A DNA stretch of 6,692 nt from Candidatus Scatomorpha stercoravium (GTDB lineage Bacteria > Bacillota > Clostridia > Oscillospirales > Oscillospiraceae), in NCBI GenBank assembly GCA_018716005.1, contig DVKN01000103.1:1-6692 (forward strand), given 5' to 3'. The notes below the pieces were generated by a model, which worked only from the letters and a program-made list of their open reading frames with translations, ran no database searches and had not been told where the DNA came from. Of the stretch, positions 1 through 6,692 are shown one piece after another (position 1 is the first letter of the stretch; each line of letters starts with the position of its first letter). The position numbers were made by a program, and so were the translations under genes.

Positions 1-1180
1 CCTCCTTCTCGTCGACCTTGGCCTTGTCCCAGCCGTACTTGCCGAGGATGTCGTAGTTGTGCTCGCCCAGGTCGGGGGCGCGGAGCATCTCGGCGGGGGT
101 CTTGGAGTACTTTATCCAAGGGCCGCGGCCCTTTATCGTCCTGTGCTCCTTATAGCTCGGCGGCAGCGGAAGCTCGGCGAGCGAGCCGCGCTCCCAGAGG
201 ACCTCGTCGTGGGCGACCTCGTTGAGCGAGCGTATCTTGCAGCAGGCGGCGCCGGCGGATTCCATGATGGCGATGGCGTCCTCAATCTTCTCGAAGCCGG
301 CGAGCCACTCCTCGACGACCGTCTCGAGCTCCTTTATGTTCTGGCAGCGCTTGACGTTATCGGAAAAGCGCGGGTCGTCTATGAGCTCGGGCTTGCCCAT
401 GCTGTTGCAGAACTTGCTCCACATATTCCCGGTATACGCCGCTATTATGACGCTCTGGCCGTTCGTGCCGCGGTAGATGCCGTAGGGGGCCATGGTACCG
501 TGGTGGCGTCCGGAGCGGGTGGGGTGCGCGTCGAGGGTCGCGGCGTTCTCCATCGGGGACATTACGCTGACGAGGCCGTCGAGCAGGGAGATGTCGATGT
601 GCTGGCCCTCGCCGGTGAGCTTTTTGTGATAGAGGGCCGTGACAATGCCGCCGTAGGCGTTGAGCACGCCGACGTAGTCGCCGATGGCGGTGCCGCTCTT
701 GACCGGGGGGCCGTCCGGGTCGCCCTGCATATCCATGAAGCCGCTCATGCCCTGCGCGATAACGTCGAAGCCCGGGCGCTTTGCATAAGCGCCGGTCTGG
801 CCACAGGCGGAGACGGAGCAGTAGATTATCTCGGGATTTACCTTTACCGCGCTCTCATAGTCGAGGCCGAACTTCTTCATCTGGCCGGGCTTGAAGCTCT
901 CGACGACGATATCCGCGTCGGCGATCATCCTCAGCAGGAGCTGCTGGGCCTCCTCATCCTTCAGCGAAAGCTCTATGGACTTCTTGCCGCGGTTGAACCA
1001 GTTGAACTGGAGACTCTGCCCCTCGAGCCTGGGCGCTATGCCGCGCGAATCGTCGCCGGCGACGGGGCGCTCTATCTTGATGACCTCGGCGCCCATGTCG
1101 GCCAGCATGGCGGTGGCGCAGGGGCCGGCCACGTTGTTGGTGAAGTCTACGACCTTGATTCCCTCAAATACTTTTTTCAT
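1..1180 (-). CDS. Class III (CaiB/BaiF family) CoA-transferase, C-terminus cut by window edge
   Basis: This gene likely moves CoA between an acyl-CoA donor and a free carboxylic acid in the cytoplasm, activating the pathway substrate without ATP. About 393 residues are visible. The N-terminus (MKKVFEGIKVVDFTNNVAGP) and the following GAEVIKIERP are typical of the family, as are the ADIVVESFKPG stretch near residue 88 and the late APDLGEHN motif. SGTAIGD at 162-168 aligns with the formyl-CoA transferase segment holding catalytic Asp169, so Asp168 is the predicted nucleophile that forms the acyl anhydride and glutamyl/aspartyl-CoA type intermediates. Family proteins end soon after the LGEH motif, so only about 5-15 residues should be missing. 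The start is fixed by a GGAGGAA site just upstream. It is the last visible gene of the operon, 29 bases after the acyl-CoA dehydrogenase. The family assignment is firm; the donor and acceptor are unknown, and CaiB-, FldA- and BaiF-like roles are all possible. Confidence 0.93.
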   Translation of the reverse strand, partial: MKKVFEGIKVVDFTNNVAGPCATAMLADMGAEVIKIERPVAGDDSRGIAPRLEGQSLQFNWFNRGKKSIELSLKDEEAQQLLLRMIADADIVVESFKPGQMKKFGLDYESAVKVNPEIIYCSVSACGQTGAYAKRPGFDVIAQGMSGFMDMQGDPDGPPVKSGTAIGDYVGVLNAYGGIVTALYHKKLTGEGQHIDISLLDGLVSVMSPMENAATLDAHPTRSGRHHGTMAPYGIYRGTNGQSVIIAAYTGNMWSKFCNSMGKPELIDDPRFSDNVKRCQNIKELETVVEEWLAGFEKIEDAIAIMESAGAACCKIRSLNEVAHDEVLWERGSLAELPLPPSYKEHRTIKGRGPWIKYSKTPAEMLRAPDLGEHNYDILGKYGWDKAKVDEKE

Positions 1181-1182
1181 GG

Positions 1183-1189
1183 TTCCTCC
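1183..1189 (-). promoter_or_regulatory. Ribosome binding site of the CoA-transferase gene
   Basis: On the minus strand this reads GGAGGAA, two bases before the ATG at 1180-1178; measured from the GGAGG core the spacing is about four. It lies inside the 29-base gap after the acyl-CoA dehydrogenase stop and supports the chosen start. Confidence 0.75.
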
Positions 1190-1209
1190 AATCGTTTGCG
1201 CCCGCGCCG

Positions 1210-2355
<1,146 letters not shown>

Positions 2356-2360
2356 GTTTT

Positions 2361-2368
2361 ACCTCCTT
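2361..2368 (-). promoter_or_regulatory. Strong ribosome binding site of the acyl-CoA dehydrogenase gene
   Basis: The minus strand reads AAGGAGGT, a full match to the anti-Shine-Dalgarno complement, five bases before the ATG at 2355-2353. It is the strongest site in the window and decides the start in favour of Met1. It lies in an AT-rich 36-base gap, the longest in the operon, which holds no convincing terminator. Confidence 0.85.
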
Positions 2369-2391
2369 CAAAGAATAATTATGTTGAAAAC

Positions 2392-3666
2392 TTAGACAAA
2401 CGGGAAAAAGAGCGGCGTTGTCAGGATTATGACCGCGTTGGCGATGACGGCCATTATACCGTTGTACTTCACGTAGTCGGAGAACCTGTACCCCGCCACG
2501 AGGGTCATCGTCACCTGCGGATGGGCTATCGGCGTGCAGCAGGCAAGGTTTGCCGCCATGGTTATGCCTATGGTGAAGGTCAGCGGGTTCCAGCCGTAGC
2601 TCAGGCAGCTGCCTATGGCCATCGGCAGGAGGATGATTACCGTCGTCGAGTTGGCGGCGAAGTTGCTTATCACCGTGGAGAGCAGCACGAACACCGCGAA
2701 CATGAGCATCGGCGGTACGCCGCCGCCCATCAGGCTGAACACCGCGTCGGCCATCAGCTCGGCCGCGCCGGACTCGGTGAGGCCCGTGGCTATGCCGAGC
2801 GTGCCGGCCAGCATAAAAACCGGGCCCCAGGAGATGCCGCGGAAAGCGCTCTCCTCGTCCGTGAGCCGCAGCACTATGCAGAGCAGCCCGGCCACGGCTG
2901 CGGTAAGGGCGGTGGGAATCACCTGGAAGGAGTAGGAGATTATCATTGCGCCGAAGATGCAGAGCATCAGCACGACCTTCCTCTTGTCCACCGCGGCGTT
3001 GAGCACGGCGTCGGGGTCCTCGCCGCCGAGGCTGTCGACCTCGGGGCGTCCGCCCCAGATTTTCATGCCGAGCGGATACCCCACCAGCTGCGTGTAAATC
3101 ACGTAGCAGACGAAGACGCACAGGCCCGGCCCGAGGTAGTCGTACATCTGCACGCCGTAGCCCACCATGGGCTCCAGGATGCCGTTCGCCGTGAGCTGCG
3201 GCGTGGAGCCGACGAGCGTGAGCGACCCGCCGTACATGGCCCCGAAGGTTATGGCCATGGTCATATTGCGGCGGCTCATCCTCGAGCTCCTGGCGACGCT
3301 GTCAATAATGGGCAGGAAGCATGCCACGACGGCCGTGTTCGCGATGAAGGCGGAGAGTATGCCGGAAACGACGCCGGCGAAGAGTATGAACCTCCGCTCG
3401 CTGCCTCCGGAGAGGCGGATGCACTGTTTTGCTATCACCCTGGCCGTGCCCGTGTCAAACATGGCGACGCCGACTATCATGGAGCCGACCACGAGGACGA
3501 CGATGTTGTCGGCGAAGCCGGCAAACACTCCGGCAAAATCGCAGGCGCCGACAAAGTACATGAGCATACAGCCGAGCACGGCCGTCATGCTTGCGTGGAT
3601 CCAGTTGGTAATAAAGAGGACTACGCAGACGAGGAGTACGAGAAGCGCGGATACGGCAGGATCCAT
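2392..3666 (-). CDS. SLC13/DASS-type (ion transporter superfamily) carboxylate permease, 424 aa
   Basis: This is a polytopic inner-membrane protein predicted to import a carboxylate, probably coupled to Na+ or H+. Hydrophobic segments run through the whole length, with a more polar cytosolic-type loop around 200-230 (GGRPEVDSLGGEDPD). The two inverted-repeat halves each carry a hairpin motif: SAFIANTAVVACFLP at 105-119 and SNFAANSTTVIILLP at 334-348. These correspond to the paired SNT motifs that bind substrate and sodium in DASS transporters, here reading ANT and ANS/NST. GSLTLVGSTPQLTANG at 147-162 resembles the GTPPN-type element after the first hairpin, and CTPIAHPQ at 377-384 is its counterpart in the second half. 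The length fits the family (about 400-500). It follows the other permease by 28 bases, and an AGAAAGGAT site supports the start. Related ArsB, CitMHS and NhaD families share the fold, so the substrate class is an inference. Confidence 0.85.
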   Translation of the reverse strand: MDPAVSALLVLLVCVVLFITNWIHASMTAVLGCMLMYFVGACDFAGVFAGFADNIVVLVVGSMIVGVAMFDTGTARVIAKQCIRLSGGSERRFILFAGVVSGILSAFIANTAVVACFLPIIDSVARSSRMSRRNMTMAITFGAMYGGSLTLVGSTPQLTANGILEPMVGYGVQMYDYLGPGLCVFVCYVIYTQLVGYPLGMKIWGGRPEVDSLGGEDPDAVLNAAVDKRKVVLMLCIFGAMIISYSFQVIPTALTAAVAGLLCIVLRLTDEESAFRGISWGPVFMLAGTLGIATGLTESGAAELMADAVFSLMGGGVPPMLMFAVFVLLSTVISNFAANSTTVIILLPMAIGSCLSYGWNPLTFTIGITMAANLACCTPIAHPQVTMTLVAGYRFSDYVKYNGIMAVIANAVIILTTPLFFPFV

Positions 3667-3672
3667 AAAACC

Positions 3673-3679
3673 ATCCTTT
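3673..3679 (-). promoter_or_regulatory. Ribosome binding site of the 424-aa permease gene
   Basis: The minus strand reads AAAGGAT (within AGAAAGGATGG), six bases before the ATG at 3666-3664, in the 28-base gap between the two permease genes. It indicates that the second permease has its own translation start and is not a broken extension of the first. Confidence 0.65.
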
Positions 3680-3694
3680 CTCTGCGCGGCCGCG

Positions 3695-5158
3695 TCAGTA
3701 CGGGAACAATATCTGCAATATCGGATAGGCGGTGAGCATATACATCGCTATTATCCAGAAATCCAGCAGCATACCGTACTTGAACTGGAAGCCGACGCGG
3801 GTCCATCCGCCGCCTGTCGCCATGCTCGCGGCCGGGCAGCCGCTCGGGAAGGAAAAGGAGCTGTTACAGCCGGCGGCGATAAGCAGGCCGACGACGATGG
3901 GGTTGCAGCCCTCTATCGTCAGGGCTATCGGTATGATTATCGCGTACATCGAGGCGATGAGGGTGTTGCTTATGAAGTCCGTGGCGATGACCACAAAGGC
4001 GCAGACGACGAGCGTGAACACAACCGGGCTGAGCCCGCCGATTACAGGCTCTATGGCCGAGGTTATCCAGGCCGTGATGCCGCAGCTCTCGAGGCCGAAG
4101 ATATACGCCATGCCCATTACGGAGGCCATCATGAAGACGCTGTTCCAGGGGATGCGCCGGCAGCAGTCCTTGAAGTCCATCATCGGCTTGCCGTCGAAGT
4201 GGATGAAGCAGAGCACGCCGCAGGCGACCATCGGGGGAACCGCGCTGCCCAGGGAAGACATCCAGGACGCCAAGCCCTCGAGCCCGGGGATAAGGCCGAT
4301 AAGGTCGGGGAAGCACCACAGGCAGATGACGGCGAGGTAGACGACGAGTATGGTCTTCTCCTGCCGCGTCCAGGGCTTCACGGTGGCCTTCAGCTCCTCT
4401 ATGTCCAGGCCGGCGAGCTTGCCGACGTCCGGCTTTATCACGAAGCGCAGCAGCAGAATCCAGCCTATGAAGAACGCCGCCCCGCAGCCTATGAAGCCGA
4501 GGGTGTACCGGCTGTAGGTGACCGTGACGCCGAAATCCGCGAGCAGGTACTCGAACACCATCGGTATGAGCACGTGCGAAATGGGCGTAAAGGCCATAGC
4601 GCCCTGGGCAACCCAGAATATGCCCACCATCATGGCCTCGGGGAGGCGCTCGCCCTTCTTGTAGCCGGTCATCTTGAATATCTCCTCGGCTATGGCCATG
4701 AACATCACCGTGATGGCCGAGCTCGTCGACACGAGGCCCATGAGCATGACGGCGAGGAAGAACATGGTCAGGAGCCGCCAGGGCTTCCCTCGGTTCATCT
4801 TCCGCGTTATGAAGAACATGGCGAAGCGCCGCGTGAGGCCGGTGTCGGCCATAACGAGGTTGAGCATGAAGGCGCTTATCAGGAAGGGCACCATTGTGTT
4901 GCCCCAGGTCTGCTGGAAGAGCGCCGAGGGGCTCGTGACCCCGCTCAGGCCGATAAGGCCGAGGAAAAGCATGCTGGGCCAGCCTATGTCGACCTTTATC
5001 CAGAGGTAGACCGTGCCGCAGAGTATGCCGACCACGGTCATACCGCCGCGCGTCATCGGCGCAGGGGCCGGGAGAATCAGCGCGAAAAGGACATAGAGTC
5101 CCGCAAATACGGCGACGTCAATGAGCCAGCCGCGATTTGTTACGGCTTTTTTTGCCAT
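3695..5158 (-). CDS. SLC13/DASS-type carboxylate permease, 487 aa
   Basis: This is a second predicted inner-membrane carboxylate transporter, clearly diverged from its 424-aa neighbour. It starts with a short positive N-terminus (MAKKAVTNRG) and a first membrane span from about 11 to 30. Hydrophobic segments continue to the C-terminus, broken by a polar loop at about 242-268. DFISNTLIASMYAIIIPIA at 394-412 carries an intact SNT (397-399) of the second half. The equivalent first-half hairpin is GLVSTSSAITVMFM at 141-154 and lacks the asparagine. GCNSSFSFPSG at 430-440 follows the second hairpin at the place where SLC13 proteins have a conserved Pro/Gly-rich element. The length is typical of bacterial DASS members. 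It begins nine bases after the crotonase stop, so it is probably translationally coupled to it. Import of a di- or monocarboxylate feeding the CoA-transferase is the likely role. The ion transporter superfamily is firm; substrate and coupling ion are not determined. Confidence 0.87.
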   Translation of the reverse strand: MAKKAVTNRGWLIDVAVFAGLYVLFALILPAPAPMTRGGMTVVGILCGTVYLWIKVDIGWPSMLFLGLIGLSGVTSPSALFQQTWGNTMVPFLISAFMLNLVMADTGLTRRFAMFFITRKMNRGKPWRLLTMFFLAVMLMGLVSTSSAITVMFMAIAEEIFKMTGYKKGERLPEAMMVGIFWVAQGAMAFTPISHVLIPMVFEYLLADFGVTVTYSRYTLGFIGCGAAFFIGWILLLRFVIKPDVGKLAGLDIEELKATVKPWTRQEKTILVVYLAVICLWCFPDLIGLIPGLEGLASWMSSLGSAVPPMVACGVLCFIHFDGKPMMDFKDCCRRIPWNSVFMMASVMGMAYIFGLESCGITAWITSAIEPVIGGLSPVVFTLVVCAFVVIATDFISNTLIASMYAIIIPIALTIEGCNPIVVGLLIAAGCNSSFSFPSGCPAASMATGGGWTRVGFQFKYGMLLDFWIIAMYMLTAYPILQILFPY

Positions 5159-5167
5159 ACAACCACA

Positions 5168-5956
5168 TTACCTTCCCTTGAACTGGGGCTTTCTCTTCTC
5201 GAGGAAAGCGGTGACGGCCTCGGCGTAATCTTCCGTGAGCTCGCACTCGCCCTGCGCGTCTATCTCCGCCTGCATGAGGTCGGCCCACTCGGTGAACTGG
5301 GCTCGGTTCAGCATGGTTTTGATGCCGGCATAGGAAACGGCGGGGCCGGAGCTGTACTTTCTGACGTATTTCATAACGCGTTCCTCGAGCTCGTCCGCGG
5401 GGACGGCCTCGGTGAACATGCCCCAATCCGCAGCCTCGCGCCCGGAGAAGAAGCGGCCGGACATGAAGAGGTCCTTGGCCCTCGTGGTGCCCACAGCCCG
5501 TGTGACGAGCATGGCCGCGCCGGAGTCGGGCACGAAGCCTATGTTGACGAAGGAAAAGGCGCACTTGCTCGTCTCGGAGACAATCTGGAAGTCGCAGGAG
5601 AGCGCGAGCGCGATGCCCGCGCCGGTAATGGCGCCCTCGACCCAGGCGATGACGGGCTTCTTCACGTTGAGCAGGCGCAGGTTTGTCTCCGCGCCGACGC
5701 GGCAGACCTTCCTCGTGCCGCGCACGCCGTTATCTATGCGCTGCTTCATCGCGTTGAGGTCGCCGCCGGCGCTGAAATTGCCGCCCGCTCCGCGGATGAC
5801 GGCGCAGCGTATCTCGTCGTCGTAGTCGACGAGGTCGAAGCACTCGCGCAGCTCCCGGTGCGTGTCGATGTTGATGGGGTTGCGCTTCTCGGGCCTGTTG
5901 AGCGTAATCCAGGCGACGCCTTCGCGCTTCTCAAACTTTACGTTCTGGAACTCCAT
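5168..5956 (-). CDS. Crotonase-family enoyl-CoA hydratase/isomerase
   Basis: This 262-residue protein is a normal-length crotonase acting on a CoA thioester in the cytoplasm. TLNRPEKRNPIN at 18-29 is the N-terminal CoA-binding signature. NFSAGGDLNAM at 60-70 and TGAGIALALSCDF at 111-123 supply the two backbone NH groups of the oxyanion hole (about Gly64 and Gly114). The ending FLEKRKPQFKGR is the classical hydratase tail. The catalytic residues are unusual. Aligned with rat hydratase, Glu144 is replaced by Ala116 and Glu164 by Phe136, while Asp144 lies in GFVPDSGAA. An acid in this region is typical of PaaG-like and other enoyl-CoA isomerases. The protein may therefore be an isomerase, dehydratase or other crotonase, not a standard hydratase. 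AAGGGAGGAT upstream supports the start. It follows etfA by 33 bases. Family assignment is firm; the reaction is open. Confidence 0.93.
   Translation of the reverse strand: MEFQNVKFEKREGVAWITLNRPEKRNPINIDTHRELRECFDLVDYDDEIRCAVIRGAGGNFSAGGDLNAMKQRIDNGVRGTRKVCRVGAETNLRLLNVKKPVIAWVEGAITGAGIALALSCDFQIVSETSKCAFSFVNIGFVPDSGAAMLVTRAVGTTRAKDLFMSGRFFSGREAADWGMFTEAVPADELEERVMKYVRKYSSGPAVSYAGIKTMLNRAQFTEWADLMQAEIDAQGECELTEDYAEAVTAFLEKRKPQFKGR
5171..5179 (-). promoter_or_regulatory. Possible ribosome binding site of the 487-aa permease gene, far from its start
   Basis: The minus strand reads AAGGGAAGG inside the last codons of the crotonase gene. It ends 12 bases before the permease ATG at 5158-5156, longer than the usual 5-9. 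A closer ATG overlapping the crotonase stop (TAATG, 5168-5166) is out of frame with the permease and opens only 16 codons. The permease may depend on coupling to crotonase translation. Confidence 0.4.
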
Positions 5957-5960
5957 GTTT

Positions 5961-5970
5961 ATCCTCCCTT
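5961..5970 (-). promoter_or_regulatory. Ribosome binding site of the crotonase gene
   Basis: The minus strand reads AAGGGAGGAT, four bases before the ATG at 5956-5954, in the 33-base gap after etfA. It fixes the crotonase start at MEFQNVKF. Confidence 0.75.
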
Positions 5971-5989
5971 TTTTATTTCGCCGCGCTGC

Positions 5990-6692
5990 TCAGGCGCGGG
6001 CTTTCTTTATCTCCGCAATGAGCGCCGGGATTATCTTGTGCATATCCCCGACTACGCCGTAATCCGCGACCTTGAATATGGGCGCGCCGGCGTCCTTGTT
6101 TATGGCGACGATAACGTCGGAGCCCGACATGCCGCACACGTGCTGCAAAGCGCCGGAAATCCCGCAGGCTATATACAGCTTGGGCGCGATTATCTTCCCG
6201 GTCTGCCCCACGAGCTGGGACGTGGATATCCAGCCCTCGTCCGTGGCCGCGCGCGACGCCCCCACGGTGCCGCCGAGCAGGCCGGCGAGCTCCGCAAGGA
6301 GCTTAAAGCCCTCTTCCCCGCCTGCGCCCATGCCGCCGGCCACTACTATCTCCGCGCCGTCAAGGCCGGGCATCTCGCCCGCGGCGTCCATTATGACGTC
6401 CAGGAGCTCGGCGGCAGAATCCCGCCCCGCCGCGCAGCTTATGTGCTCCACACCGGCGTCCGCGCCGCCCGCGGCGGCCTTCTTGAAGGTGTTCTGCCTT
6501 ATCGCGGCTATCTGCACCTCCCCGTCGCAGCGGCACTGCAGCCGGGTCTCGCCGCCGAAGACGCTTTTGCTCCAAACGATGCCGCCGCTGCCGTCCGCTT
6601 CAAAGCCCTCGGCGTCGGCGACGAAGCCGGAGCCCAGACGCCTTGCGATGCGCACGGCGAGCTCGCGGCCCATGTCCGTGGACGCGAAGAGC
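5990..6692 (-). CDS. etfA: Electron transfer flavoprotein alpha subunit, N-terminus outside window
   Basis: EtfA pairs with EtfB to form an FAD-containing carrier that exchanges electrons with acyl-CoA dehydrogenases. About 233 C-terminal residues are visible, beginning LFASTDMGRELAVRIARRLG, a standard segment of the N-terminal domain. Family proteins have about 310-340 residues, so roughly 90-100 are missing upstream. The C-terminal FAD domain is complete: VGASRAATDEGW at 143-154 with the conserved arginine, LVGQTGK at 160-166, LYIACGISGALQH at 172-184, AINKD at 196-200 and ADYGVVGD at 209-216 of the visible part. One oddity is GGMG at 119-122, where almost all EtfA proteins have GGRG. Etf genes are usually ordered etfB-etfA, so etfB probably lies just beyond the right edge. 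The acyl-CoA dehydrogenase downstream is the likely partner. Whether the complex is bifurcating cannot be judged, because EtfB carries key determinants and is not visible. Confidence 0.95.
   Translation of the reverse strand, partial: LFASTDMGRELAVRIARRLGSGFVADAEGFEADGSGGIVWSKSVFGGETRLQCRCDGEVQIAAIRQNTFKKAAAGGADAGVEHISCAAGRDSAAELLDVIMDAAGEMPGLDGAEIVVAGGMGAGGEEGFKLLAELAGLLGGTVGASRAATDEGWISTSQLVGQTGKIIAPKLYIACGISGALQHVCGMSGSDVIVAINKDAGAPIFKVADYGVVGDMHKIIPALIAEIKKARA

Noticed and set aside
2367..2388. Weak inverted repeat TTCAA...TTGAA in the gap before the acyl-CoA dehydrogenase
   Set aside because: The stem is only five base pairs around an AT-rich centre, with no T-run after it, and it directly abuts the Shine-Dalgarno site. 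It is not a credible terminator or operator on this evidence.
3667..3694. Possibility that the two permeases are one frameshifted or split gene
   Set aside because: Each has a full set of N- and C-terminal membrane segments and its own paired hairpin motifs. The lengths match single DASS proteins, and the downstream gene has its own ribosome binding site.

Overview
The window is wholly coding on the minus strand. Six co-directional genes are separated by gaps of only 9 to 36 bases, so it reads as the interior of one operon, transcribed from high to low coordinates. In transcription order they are: the C-terminal part of an electron-transfer flavoprotein alpha subunit (etfA, entering from the right edge), a crotonase-fold enoyl-CoA hydratase/isomerase, two consecutive but quite different SLC13/DASS-type carboxylate permeases, an acyl-CoA dehydrogenase, and a CaiB/BaiF-type (class III) CoA-transferase that runs off the left edge a few residues before its expected end. 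No RNA gene, mobile element, CRISPR array, terminator or internal promoter could be supported, and no gap exceeds 36 bases.

Taken together, the genes describe a peripheral carboxylate pathway in an anaerobe. An organic acid or dicarboxylate is imported by the SLC13-type permeases and activated by CoA transfer rather than by an ATP-dependent ligase. The crotonase hydrates, dehydrates or isomerises the acyl-CoA, and the acyl-CoA dehydrogenase oxidises or (more likely with this gene company) reduces it at C2-C3. Electrons would be exchanged through EtfAB, with etfB presumably just outside the right edge. The enzyme complement parallels the carnitine cai/fix system (CaiA dehydrogenase, CaiB CoA-transferase, CaiD crotonase, FixAB ETF) and the cinnamate/caffeate reduction clusters of anaerobes. 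Here, however, two SLC13-type permeases take the place of the CaiT antiporter. The substrate cannot be read from the sequence.

The points most worth checking are: a crotonase that lacks both classical catalytic glutamates but keeps an aspartate in a VPDSG motif; an EtfA in which the usual GGRG arginine is methionine; and the tandem permeases, each of which has a degenerate version of the SNT substrate/sodium motif in at least one half.

The DNA is GC-rich (roughly 60% by eye) but uses ATA isoleucine and AGG arginine codons freely, and most starts have strong Shine-Dalgarno sequences. This argues against high-GC Actinobacteria. A high-GC anaerobic Clostridia-type Firmicute or a member of the Synergistota is my best inference, with low confidence because no taxonomic marker gene is present.
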